A DNA stretch of 64,000 bases from Prevotellaceae bacterium UBA1075 (GTDB lineage Bacteria > Bacteroidota > Bacteroidia > Bacteroidales > Bacteroidaceae), in NCBI GenBank assembly GCA_002316015.1, contig DCCS01000006.1:11300-75299 (forward strand), written 5' to 3'. This document shows, piece by piece, positions 42,088 to 50,059 of this stretch. Under the pieces are notes generated by a model. The model did not search any database. It worked only from the letters and a program-made list of their open reading frames with translations, and was not told the origin of the DNA. Every line of letters begins with the position of its first letter. Positions within the stretch are counted from its first letter, which is position 1. The translations under genes and the position numbers were made by a program.

Positions 42088-43863
42088 TCAGCGGAACAGG
42101 ATGCGGCGGAAGTGCTTGGCCAGCCGCCCATATCCGCGCTCGTTGGGGTGCAGGCGGTCGGGCAGGAAGCACGATGGGTCGAGCCGGCCCGAGCCGTCGG
42201 GGAGCGTGAGCGCACTGGAGAAGTCGTGGTAGAAGGTCATGCCGTCCTGCACGACGCTCTGCGCGAGCAGGGCGTTGAGCCGGCGCACGGCCTCCTCCTG
42301 CCCGCCCTTGGGCAGGATGCCGATGATGTGGAGGCGCGCCTGGGGCTGGTGGCGGCGTATGAGGGCGGCGATGTCCAGTATGCCCGACACCACCTGGGGG
42401 GCGGGCTCGCCGTTGTTGGTGCCAATCATCAGGCAGATGTCACGCGGGCTGCAGCCCTCGAGCTCTCCGTGCGCGAGCCGCCAGAAGGTGTTCTCCACGC
42501 GGTCCCACCCCATGCCCATGTTGGTCACGCGGTGCCCCTTGAAGAGCCTGTCCCAAGTCTTGCCCCCGTTGACCACCGTGCCTGCGGGCTCTCCGCCCCA
42601 GTAGTGGGTGATGGAGTTGCCTATCATGAGCACCTCGGGGGCGGCCCCGTGGTTGCGCCTGATGATGCTGTTGTGCCGCCCCATCCAGTCGTATCCGTCG
42701 CGCCGCTGGGTGCATGGCGTGTAGTGCCGCATGGTGTCGGGGCCCACCAGAGCCTGGTCGAGCACGCGGGCATAGGCATGCTCGTACTTCATCATGCCCA
42801 CATCGTCAAGATGGACACCCTCGATGAAGTCGTCGGCGGTGAAGCCCAGGTCGGCGCGCGTGACATAGTACAGCCCCTTCACACCCTGGCCTTTGAGTTC
42901 ATCCACGACCCGCCGCTGTATGGTGTCCTTCTGCATCTGCTGGTGATAGGCCGCCGAATGCACGAGTGCCGAGGGGTGGTCGATAAACTGTCCCTCGGCC
43001 AGCACGATGGGGGCCTGGCTGGCAGAGCGCAGCCTGGCGATGCCGTAGCGCAGCCGCTCCTCGTACTCCCGGGCCGAGAGCTCGGCGCTGTTGGGCACAC
43101 AGTCTATCAGGTAGGCACGCGCGTCTATCTCGGCCAGCGCGTCAAACAGGGCATGCTCCATCCTGCCGTTGCCCGAGAATCCCAGGTTGACCACAGGGCA
43201 CTCGTAGCGGCGCTTGAGCCTGGTGCTCCAGATGAGTCCAGGGCGGCTGGCCGAGGCCCCGTGGGCTATCGATGTGCCATAGACCACGATGGGACGCTCC
43301 CGCGACCCCTCGACGAACCGGAAGGAGGCCGTCGCGTCGGTGCCCACGGCGAGCCACTTCACGCCATTGTAGGTGGGCAGGTAGAGTTCGTAGGTGATGC
43401 CCTGGCCACGGAAGTCGGGCAGCTCATGGGTGTCAAAGTAGAACTGCACGGTGTCGGACTTGTTGACCGACATGTCATAGCGCATCATGTTGGGCACCCA
43501 GGAGGTGTGGCCGTTGACATCGGTGGCATAGAGGTCAATGCCGGAGTGGCACAGGCTCACCACGTTGGGCAAGCTCTTGCCTGGGAAATAAGTGAGGTAG
43601 CGCACCCACAGCCGCCTGGCGTTGGTCTGGAAACGCAGCGACACGCCCGGCGTGTGCCGCGAGAGCCGCCACACGGCAGGGGGGACCGTCTGCTCCAGGC
43701 GGTCGGGCAGGCGGCAGTAGTTGCTGTTGCCCGTCTCCTGGTTCCAACCTCGCCCGTTGAGCACACACTCCGGTTCCTGCATGGGGTCGTGCCACACGGT
43801 CTGCGCCTGCGCGCTTGCTGCCAGCACGAGCAGCAGCGCAGTCATAAGGAATGTTCGTTTCAT
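42088..43863 (-). CDS. Secreted protein with two SGNH hydrolase domains
   Basis: The 591-residue protein has a signal peptide (MKRTFLMTALLLVLAASAQA). An N-terminal beta domain (about 25-185) is followed by a first SGNH domain with the nucleophile in VVYGTSIAHGASAS (S198) and a terminal EGVHLDDVGM near 349. A second SGNH domain starts VLMIGNSITHYWGG (S417), has LMIGTNNGEP as block III and ends DRLHPNERGYGRLA with its His. Two full esterase domains in one chain suggest removal of two acyl groups or two positions from a polysaccharide such as acetylated xylan or host glycan. The start at 43863 is fixed by the signal peptide; the upstream extension crosses the promoter. Confidence 0.88.
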   Translation of the reverse strand: MKRTFLMTALLLVLAASAQAQTVWHDPMQEPECVLNGRGWNQETGNSNYCRLPDRLEQTVPPAVWRLSRHTPGVSLRFQTNARRLWVRYLTYFPGKSLPNVVSLCHSGIDLYATDVNGHTSWVPNMMRYDMSVNKSDTVQFYFDTHELPDFRGQGITYELYLPTYNGVKWLAVGTDATASFRFVEGSRERPIVVYGTSIAHGASASRPGLIWSTRLKRRYECPVVNLGFSGNGRMEHALFDALAEIDARAYLIDCVPNSAELSAREYEERLRYGIARLRSASQAPIVLAEGQFIDHPSALVHSAAYHQQMQKDTIQRRVVDELKGQGVKGLYYVTRADLGFTADDFIEGVHLDDVGMMKYEHAYARVLDQALVGPDTMRHYTPCTQRRDGYDWMGRHNSIIRRNHGAAPEVLMIGNSITHYWGGEPAGTVVNGGKTWDRLFKGHRVTNMGMGWDRVENTFWRLAHGELEGCSPRDICLMIGTNNGEPAPQVVSGILDIAALIRRHQPQARLHIIGILPKGGQEEAVRRLNALLAQSVVQDGMTFYHDFSSALTLPDGSGRLDPSCFLPDRLHPNERGYGRLAKHFRRILFR

Positions 43864-43886
43864 AGCAGTTCGCTTTGCGTTTCCCA

Positions 43887-43920
43887 CAAATTTACGAAGT
43901 ATTGCGCACACGGGCACAAA
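43887..43920 (-). promoter_or_regulatory. Promoter of the double-SGNH gene
   Basis: On the minus strand TTTG (43920-43917) and TAAATTTG (43894-43887) are 22 bases apart, 23 bases before the ATG. Confidence 0.7.
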
Positions 43921-44238
43921 AGTCTGCCCGCTTTATGACAGAGACATGGGAAAATGGCAAAGGCGAACCGCGACACGCCGCCCAAGGGCTTTGCCACAGG
44001 GCAGGACACGCTCCGGCAGAAGCCAGATGAGATTTCCACATGAAAGTTCGGAGCACATGCACGTTGATTCCAAACGTGTGTTTGGGACTTCCGCACATGG
44101 ATTACAGCACACCTGAAAGCAGAGATTCGCGGTGAGTTCTAAGCAAGAGTTGCCCTTGTCATATTATTATGGGCATTACCGCATCCTGGCATAAACCTGG
44201 TATAAAAACATTGCCGAGTTAAAGAAATCGCGCTTTAC
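43921..44238. other. Non-coding region before cassette 2
   Basis: These bases grade from GC-rich to AT-rich. A short hairpin CACGTT/AACGTG is at 44060-44078. No gene is supported. The composition change marks the left edge of the low-GC cassette. Confidence 0.45.
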
Positions 44239-44269
44239 TTGCGATTCAACAAGAATAGCATTACATTTG
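44239..44269 (+). promoter_or_regulatory. Promoter of cassette 2
   Basis: TTGC (44239-44242) and TACATTTG (44262-44269) with a 19-base spacer, 31 bases before the ATG at 44301. Confidence 0.7.
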
Positions 44270-44300
44270 CGACACTTTACTAAAAACGTTATTTGCTGCC

Positions 44301-46610
44301 ATGAGAGTAATACAGACTTTTTGGACCGCCAAGGGGAATCCCCTGCTTTCCACCTATGGATGGACACATCCGAGGTACAATGCGATGTCGTGGACACTAA
44401 GTTGCTTGTGCCTACAGCAACACTTTAACAACATAGAACTATATACAGACACAGCAGGATACCAGTTCCTAATAGAAAGATTAGGGCTTCCCTACAAGAA
44501 AGTTCATGTGGTGTTGGATGACTTTTTTTGCTTGCCATACCACTGGGCATTATCCAAGATAAAGGTCTATTCCATGCAGGAAAGCCCTTTCGTACATGTT
44601 GACGGAGACGTATATCTGCCCAACGGACTCCCCGACAGCCTGCTTGTTGCTAAATTAGTAGCCCAGAACAAAGAGTTCGGAACAGAATATTATCGGGAAA
44701 TGATGGATGGCATTTTGGCCTGTCAACAAATACATGTGCCCGCTATTGCCCAAGAAGGCATTCGCAGGAAGTCTGTACCTTCTTATAATATGGGGCTATT
44801 CGGAGGAACAGACATAGACTTTATTCACAGATACTGCATTGAAGCCTTTAGGTTTATAGACGAGAATCATCTCAACAATCCACGTTATTCGCATGTAGCC
44901 ACAAATTGCAATGTCTTTGTGGAACAGGTATTGCTTGCCATTATGGCAGAACTCGAAGAACGTGAGGTTCGCTGTTTGATAAAAGGAGAACTCCGCGATA
45001 ACGGATATTCCACATCTGACTTCTGTGACTTTATGCACTTCGAGAGAAGGCCAATACTTCACATATTAGGTGGACACAAAAGGAGGAAAGAGAACTACCT
45101 GATGCTGGAGAAAACTCTTCTGCGTCTTTACCCCGATTATTACCAAAAAGTCATGGCCATGTTTTCTGAGGACTATGAGAGAGGATACATGGAAATTGTC
45201 AATCAAACAAAGGGAAGTTCTGGGGTCTGCCGTTACAACGACTTTATCAGAACGGCATCATCTGAATGGAAAGACATTAAGACAGAAGAATTGTTCCGCA
45301 TAGATTGTTCGGTATCGCACAATCTCGCATTCTATTCTTTGTCCAAGGAAGAGCAAGAGAAACGCCTTCTGTTTTTGTGTCCACACTTATTATTATTTGA
45401 CTGCAAGAATTTAAGCATAGAGGAGAAAGAGACACTAAAAAGACGACTGGATTGTGAAGAGTTTTTCCCTTTGGATGCTATTGCGATACGCCCTACCGTA
45501 ACTGGCAACAGAGTTGAAGAAGTTCCTCTCCTAAGAGAAGAAGCGAAAACTATAAAAAGACTGAAGATGTCCCCTGCCCTTGTGGGCGAAATACGAGGGT
45601 GGTCTATACAGAGAAGCACAACCAACGTGGAAATGCAGGACACATTATTCAAACAGACTATGGACGCCTTGCTCTACAAGGGTCTTGTAATAATCAAAAT
45701 TTATTCACCAATTAAATTTTATGCGCTTATGAGCACAAATCAAAAAAAAGCCCCATTGGGCAGCGTAGGTAACCCCTATGACTACGAAGAGTATGAAAGA
45801 ATTAAAAACAAAGGGAATTGGACAGGAGGTTTTGTATGGACTGAAAAAGGAAAGACTGCCCAATACTTCAAAAAGGTGTTGCCCAGCATGGATGGGTGTG
45901 CATCTGGGGCAGGCAATGGTAGTGGAAGCGGATCCGGGTCTGGGTCTGGCTCGGGATGCGGATGCGGATGCGGGTCTGGATGTGGATGTGATGGCTCTTC
46001 GGAAGACAATGGCCCCATGGGAATTGGAGACGACATCGGAAGCGGAAGTGACATTATCATCAATTATGACTCAAGCGGCAATGCAAAAGGAAACAACAAC
46101 GACTGTTTTTTTAAATGCATGGAATATGCAGGCGGCGGGCCAGAGAAGTCTCCATATAGTTCTGAGGAGTATCGTTATGATTATTACTGTGGCTATCTGA
46201 ATCACGGCAGTTGGAAAGGAACCGGGCGTATGACTGAATATCTAGGAGGCCCATATGCCATGACCAAGAACGCTTATGGGGACGTTCACCCCAACGAAGC
46301 AATACTCACGTATCTAGGTTGCTTCTTTGATACACAGCGTTACATGTCAATAGAGGAAATTCGCTCTCTATTCCCCAGGGACGGCAAATGCACTGACGGT
46401 GGTACTGTTATTGGGTTCTTTAGAGAAAGCGATGACACAGAATCGTATTCTGGACATGCTGTCATAATTGAAAAGAACAACCGTGGGCTCTTGTATATAT
46501 ACGACCCACAAAACAAAACATACACACTCCAAAACGATGCCAACGACAAGAACTCGGACAGGTACAAGAACTCTAGATTCATGTATGGCTTCAAATTAAA
46601 TCAGAGATAA
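44301..46610 (+). CDS. Fused glycosyltransferase-like / NPYD-motif / cysteine peptidase protein, cassette 2
   Basis: One open frame of 769 residues. Residues 1-470 match the cassette 1 glycosyltransferase-like protein block for block (MRVIQTFWTAKGNP, YGW, LYTD, DGD at 101-103, SYNMGLFGG). At residue 477 an internal Met begins a stretch like the separate motif protein of cassette 1: GNPYDYEEY at 490-498 and NWTGGFV at 506-512. A repetitive Gly/Ser then Gly/Cys linker spans 532-565. The C-terminal 170 residues have NDCFFKCMEY (C602, C606), a second motif-like KSPYSSEEY..WKGTG, SGHAVIIEK (H719) and YIYDPQNKT (D735), the order of papain/C39-type cysteine peptidases. In cassette 1 a stop separates the two parts; here it is lost. 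Whether the fusion or an internally started product is made is unknown. Confidence 0.7.
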   Translation: MRVIQTFWTAKGNPLLSTYGWTHPRYNAMSWTLSCLCLQQHFNNIELYTDTAGYQFLIERLGLPYKKVHVVLDDFFCLPYHWALSKIKVYSMQESPFVHVDGDVYLPNGLPDSLLVAKLVAQNKEFGTEYYREMMDGILACQQIHVPAIAQEGIRRKSVPSYNMGLFGGTDIDFIHRYCIEAFRFIDENHLNNPRYSHVATNCNVFVEQVLLAIMAELEEREVRCLIKGELRDNGYSTSDFCDFMHFERRPILHILGGHKRRKENYLMLEKTLLRLYPDYYQKVMAMFSEDYERGYMEIVNQTKGSSGVCRYNDFIRTASSEWKDIKTEELFRIDCSVSHNLAFYSLSKEEQEKRLLFLCPHLLLFDCKNLSIEEKETLKRRLDCEEFFPLDAIAIRPTVTGNRVEEVPLLREEAKTIKRLKMSPALVGEIRGWSIQRSTTNVEMQDTLFKQTMDALLYKGLVIIKIYSPIKFYALMSTNQKKAPLGSVGNPYDYEEYERIKNKGNWTGGFVWTEKGKTAQYFKKVLPSMDGCASGAGNGSGSGSGSGSGSGCGCGCGSGCGCDGSSEDNGPMGIGDDIGSGSDIIINYDSSGNAKGNNNDCFFKCMEYAGGGPEKSPYSSEEYRYDYYCGYLNHGSWKGTGRMTEYLGGPYAMTKNAYGDVHPNEAILTYLGCFFDTQRYMSIEEIRSLFPRDGKCTDGGTVIGFFRESDDTESYSGHAVIIEKNNRGLLYIYDPQNKTYTLQNDANDKNSDRYKNSRFMYGFKLNQR
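45729..46610 (+). other. Possible internal start: motif-linker-peptidase polypeptide
   Basis: The ATG at 45729 (MSTNQKKAPLGSVGNPYD) corresponds to the start of the stand-alone motif protein of cassette 1 at 15768. In the +1 frame TAATAA occurs at about 45687-45692, where the glycosyltransferase-like protein of cassette 1 ends, so the fusion may have arisen by a small insertion or deletion or by stop loss. A 293-residue product from this start would be the natural counterpart of the cassette 1 protein. Confidence 0.5.
45894..45995 (+). repeat. Gly-Ser / Gly-Cys repeat-coding tract
   Basis: Low-complexity hexamer-like DNA (GGATCCGGGTCTGG type) encodes about seven GS pairs and then six GC-containing pairs. 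Tracts of this kind can change length by slippage. Confidence 0.75.
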
Positions 46611-46614
46611 ACAG

Positions 46615-47727
46615 ATGACGAAATGCAGCAAAGCACTTGCATCCCTGTTGGGGATGCTCCTCGCCGCCCCGGCCATGGCACAGCCGGGGTGGGAGATACT
46701 CATGGGAGAAGACTATGGACCCCAGCAGACCATGCCAGTGGCAGACCCTTGGAAGACGGACTGCTCGCTTGCCTGCGCCCAGTGTACCGACCACGGATTC
46801 ATCGTCAACGGAGTGTTCATAGGCATGGCACCCGTGGGACTCGACCCCGACAAGATACCCGAGAATGGCTGGAGGCAGCGTTACATGAATCCCAGGCCCG
46901 TCCCCCGCGACGACTCAGGCCGCCCGCTCAGGGAGAGGCAGTGCGTGGACACCCTCGTCTATGGGCAGCGGGTGCGCCTGACGGGCGTGTGGGAAGCACG
47001 CACGGAGCGGCCCATCCAGTGGCTCACGCTGGAGCAGGTGTGCGCCAAGTACCTGCCGCAGGTCAAGGGCAAGTGCGCCTACACCATAGATAAGTTCATC
47101 ATCCCGGGCAACGACAGCCTGTACCGCATTGACGCGGACTACATCTACCGTGTGGAGGCGATGAAGTCCACCTGCATCCACGCGCTGGCCAACCAGCCAC
47201 CCTTCACCTTCGTGCGCATCTTCACCCGGGCGTTTGACCGGCAGCTGGCCTACATGGGCGAGCCCAACAGGACTGCCTCACACCAGGAGCCCATCGAGGA
47301 GCGGAGGAACTGGAACGCCAGCCTGTTTGTCTGCACAATACCCAACAGGATGATGAAATACTACACCTCGCTCTCCTGCCCACCGCCCAGCGAACTCTAC
47401 CAGGGGCAGAACCTCCAGGACTTCCAAAGCCTGTGCAAGGGTATGGACAAGCGGGTCACAGACTTCCTGAGCAAGCAGGAGCGCAGGCGGTTGGCACGCA
47501 CAGGGAAGACCCGCCCCTATCTGGAACTGTGCGTGAGCAGCGAGGGGGAGGTGCTGCAGGTGAGACTCAGCAGTCCGTCCTCCATCCTGTCGGCCATGTC
47601 ACAGAGCCGCTTCCGCGCACTGGACAGCATGCTCAAGTCTATCCGCTTCCCTGCCTTCAACCGCCAGAACAGCCCCTGGACTTGGAAAGGACGCTGCATC
47701 AACGTGGGCTTCCGGCTCCTGGAATAG
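46615..47727 (+). CDS. Secreted protein with TonB-related segments, cassette 2 partner
   Basis: The 370-residue protein has a signal peptide (SKALASLLGMLLAAPAMAQ). Residues about 150-205 (KFIIPGNDSLYRIDADYIYRV..FTFVRIFTR) resemble the short plug-like segment seen in Bacteroidetes TonB-linked proteins, where a fixed Ile-Asp-x-x-x-Ile pattern precedes a terminal arginine strand. The last 75 residues (RPYLELCVSSEGEVLQVRL and FRALDSMLKSIRFPAF) resemble a TonB C-terminal domain. It starts four bases after the fused gene and is far richer in GC, as is the partner of cassette 1. A surface or periplasmic role is likely; whether it protects against or receives the cassette product is inference. Confidence 0.65.
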   Translation: MTKCSKALASLLGMLLAAPAMAQPGWEILMGEDYGPQQTMPVADPWKTDCSLACAQCTDHGFIVNGVFIGMAPVGLDPDKIPENGWRQRYMNPRPVPRDDSGRPLRERQCVDTLVYGQRVRLTGVWEARTERPIQWLTLEQVCAKYLPQVKGKCAYTIDKFIIPGNDSLYRIDADYIYRVEAMKSTCIHALANQPPFTFVRIFTRAFDRQLAYMGEPNRTASHQEPIEERRNWNASLFVCTIPNRMMKYYTSLSCPPPSELYQGQNLQDFQSLCKGMDKRVTDFLSKQERRRLARTGKTRPYLELCVSSEGEVLQVRLSSPSSILSAMSQSRFRALDSMLKSIRFPAFNRQNSPWTWKGRCINVGFRLLE

Positions 47728-47758
47728 CACACCACGATTGCCTGGAGGACTTCACAGG

Positions 47759-47794
47759 CAGGGCATCCGCCACCAGGCCGTGGCAGATGCCCTG
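47759..47794 (+). terminator. Terminator hairpin after cassette 2
   Basis: CAGGGCATC and GCCAC pair with GTGGC and GATGCCCTG (one mismatch, six-base loop), 31 bases after the partner stop codon. Confidence 0.75.
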
Positions 47795-47863
47795 TTGCCC
47801 TAACGGACATGGGGCAAGAATAAAAATACGCACACAGCCCTACCGCATTCCACATAAACTTTG

Positions 47864-47871
47864 TACCTTTG
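47864..47871 (+). promoter_or_regulatory. -7 element of metK
   Basis: TACCTTTG, about 150 bases before the ATG at 48023, giving a leader long enough for a riboswitch. Confidence 0.65.
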
Positions 47872-47892
47872 CAGCCGAAACGAGAAATGTGG

Positions 47893-47954
47893 ATAGATTT
47901 GGGCTGATTGCAACCACACAAAAAAATGCTAAAAAGGACAAGGCCACGGCCTTG
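47893..47954 (+). promoter_or_regulatory. Candidate SAM-responsive leader of metK
   Basis: The leader contains GCTGATTGCAACC (47903-47915) and, 12 bases on, GCTAAAAAGG (47928-47937). Both resemble the core of SAM-II-type riboswitches, in which the GCUAAAAAGG strand forms the pseudoknot. A six-base hairpin CAAGGC/GCCTTG with a CACG loop follows at 47939-47954. I cannot find a convincing first stem next to the GATT strand, so the assignment is tentative; the context (the SAM synthetase gene) supports it. Confidence 0.4.
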
Positions 47955-48022
47955 CCACGCATTTATGCCTACGTCTTTTCCCCAGCTTGTTGATTGTTCA
48001 ACCTTTAATGATTCAATTGACT

Positions 48023-49276
48023 ATGGGTTATCTATTTACCTCAGAATCTGTGTCCGAGGGTCATCCCGACAAGGTGGCCGACCAGATTAGTGACGCTGTG
48101 CTCGACAAGTTGCTGGCCTTCGACCCGCAGTCCCATGTGGCCTGCGAGACGATGGTGACCACCGGACAGGTGTTCCTCTCCGGCGAAATCTCGAGCGAGG
48201 CCTACATCGACCTGCAGCGCGTGGCGCGCGAGGTCATCAACCGCATCGGCTACACCAAGGCCGAGTACATGTTTGACGGCAACAGCTGCGGCGTGCTGAG
48301 CGCCATCCACGAGCAGAGTCCCGACATCCACCGGGGCGTGAGCCGCCTGGCTCCCGAGGAGCAGGGCGCGGGCGACCAGGGCATGATGTTTGGCTACGCG
48401 ACCAACGAGACCGACAACTACATGCCCCTGGGCCTGGACCTGGCCCACCGCCTGCTGGTGGTGCTGGCCCAGATACGGCGCGAGGGCAAGGTGATGACTT
48501 ACCTGCGCCCCGACGCCAAGAGCCAAGTGACGGTGGAGTACTCTGACGAGGGCAAGCCCCTGCGCATCGACACCATCGTGCTCTCCACACAGCACGATGA
48601 GTTTGACACCGACGAGGCCATGCATCGGCAGATAGCCAGGGACGTGCGCGAGATCCTGGTGCCACGCATGCTCGAGAGCCTGCGGAAGCCCGAGGTGCTG
48701 GCCCTCTTCGATGATGACATCAAGTATTATGTCAACCCCACGGGCAAGTTCGTCATCGGTGGCCCCCACGGCGACACGGGTCTCACCGGGCGCAAGATCA
48801 TCGTGGACACCTACGGCGGCAAGGGCGCGCACGGCGGCGGGGCGTTCAGCGGCAAGGACCCCTCCAAGGTGGACCGCTCGGCAGCCTATGCCGCACGCCA
48901 CATCGCCAAGAACATGGTGGCCGCGGGCGTGGCCGACGAGATGCTGGTGCAGCTGAGCTACGCCATAGGTGTGGCCGAGCCTGTGAGCGTGTATGTCAAC
49001 ACCTACGGACGCAGCCATGTGCAGATGCCCGACAGCGAGATAGCCCGCCGCATACGCCAGATGTTCCCCCTCACGCCCTACGCCATCGAGCAGCGGCTGA
49101 AACTGCGCAACCCCATCTACGAGGAGACGGCGGCCTACGGGCACATGGGGCGCGAGCCCCGCGTGGTGACCAAGCGCTTCGAGTCGCTCTACCACGAGAC
49201 CAGGGAGGTGACCGTGGAGCTCTTCACCTGGGAGAAACTGGACTATGTGGACAAGATAAGGAAGGAGTTTTTCTAA
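48023..49276 (+). CDS. metK: S-adenosylmethionine synthetase
   Basis: MetK makes SAM from methionine and ATP. The 417-residue protein has the start YLFTSESVSEGHPDKVADQI, the methionine-binding loop GAGDQGMMFGYA and the phosphate motif GGGAFSGKDPSKVDRSAAY, all intact. It is about 30 residues longer than E. coli MetK, through small insertions such as those near 170-215, as in other Bacteroidetes. The ATG at 48023 is chosen over an upstream Met at 47987 because the family begins at MGYLFTSE. It connects to mtnN and luxS through the SAM cycle but is transcribed separately. Confidence 0.97.
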   Translation: MGYLFTSESVSEGHPDKVADQISDAVLDKLLAFDPQSHVACETMVTTGQVFLSGEISSEAYIDLQRVAREVINRIGYTKAEYMFDGNSCGVLSAIHEQSPDIHRGVSRLAPEEQGAGDQGMMFGYATNETDNYMPLGLDLAHRLLVVLAQIRREGKVMTYLRPDAKSQVTVEYSDEGKPLRIDTIVLSTQHDEFDTDEAMHRQIARDVREILVPRMLESLRKPEVLALFDDDIKYYVNPTGKFVIGGPHGDTGLTGRKIIVDTYGGKGAHGGGAFSGKDPSKVDRSAAYAARHIAKNMVAAGVADEMLVQLSYAIGVAEPVSVYVNTYGRSHVQMPDSEIARRIRQMFPLTPYAIEQRLKLRNPIYEETAAYGHMGREPRVVTKRFESLYHETREVTVELFTWEKLDYVDKIRKEFF

Positions 49277-49474
49277 GACCCCTTGAGGTTACAGGAGCGG
49301 GGCCATGGGGTTTGGCGAAACGGCCGGAGCATGTGCGCGCCTTCTGGGAAACGCAAGCCGCGTGACCACAAGCGGCACAGGCACGCAACCGCACAGCCCC
49401 ACGACCCGATGACCCCACTACCGCACGTACCACATAACCACAAGACCACATAACCGTAAACCGCAACAGAAGAA
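49277..49474. other. Intergenic after metK
   Basis: A short direct repeat CCACATAACC occurs twice near 49431-49455. No terminator or exact promoter was recognised. Confidence 0.4.
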
Positions 49475-50059
49475 ATGGACATCAAGAGCATCTGCGTGTA
49501 TTGCGCCAGCAGTTCACAGATAGACCGCAAGTATGCGGACGCGGCCTACGCGCTGGGCGAGGAGATGGCCGCGCGCGGCATCACCCTGGTCAACGGCGCG
49601 GGCAACCAGGGACTCATGCGTGCCTCGGCCGACGGATGCCTGCAGCACGGCGGGCAGGCTGTGGGCATCATACCATCCTTCATGATTGTGGAGGGGTGGT
49701 GCCACCAGGGGATGACCCGCCTGGTGGAGACCCCCGACATGCATGTGCGCCAGCAGAAGATGGCCGAGCAGAGTGACGCGGCCATCTTCCTGCCCGGCGG
49801 GTGCGGCACGCTGGCCGAGATGAGCGAGCTCATCACCTGGAAGCAACTGGGCCTCTACCTCAAGCCCATTGTCATCCTCAACACCGGAGGCTACTACGAC
49901 TGCCTGCTCCGCTTCCTGCGGCAGGCGGCCGACGAGCGTTTCATGCGCCAGCAGCACACGGCCCTCTGGCGTGTGGCCTCCACCCCGCACGAGGCGCTCG
50001 ACCTGGTGGAGGACACCCCGCAGTGGGACACATCCATACGCCGCTTTGCCTCCCTATGA
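49475..50059 (+). CDS. LOG-family (TIGR00730) nucleotide phosphoribohydrolase
   Basis: The 194-residue Rossmann-fold protein has KSICVYCASSSQID at the start, NGAGNQGLMRASADG and the signature PGGCGTLAEMSEL (the PGGxGTxxE motif), which is diagnostic of LOG proteins that release bases from nucleoside 5'-monophosphates. Plant and some bacterial members make cytokinins; in gut bacteria a role in nucleotide salvage or stress is more likely. The next gene starts within its stop codon (ATGA overlap). Confidence 0.92.
   Translation: MDIKSICVYCASSSQIDRKYADAAYALGEEMAARGITLVNGAGNQGLMRASADGCLQHGGQAVGIIPSFMIVEGWCHQGMTRLVETPDMHVRQQKMAEQSDAAIFLPGGCGTLAEMSELITWKQLGLYLKPIVILNTGGYYDCLLRFLRQAADERFMRQQHTALWRVASTPHEALDLVEDTPQWDTSIRRFASL

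Noticed and set aside
41819..42172. 117-codon minus-strand frame upstream of the VOC gene
   Set aside because: It overlaps the end of the double-SGNH gene and the -7 box, and its translation is low complexity.
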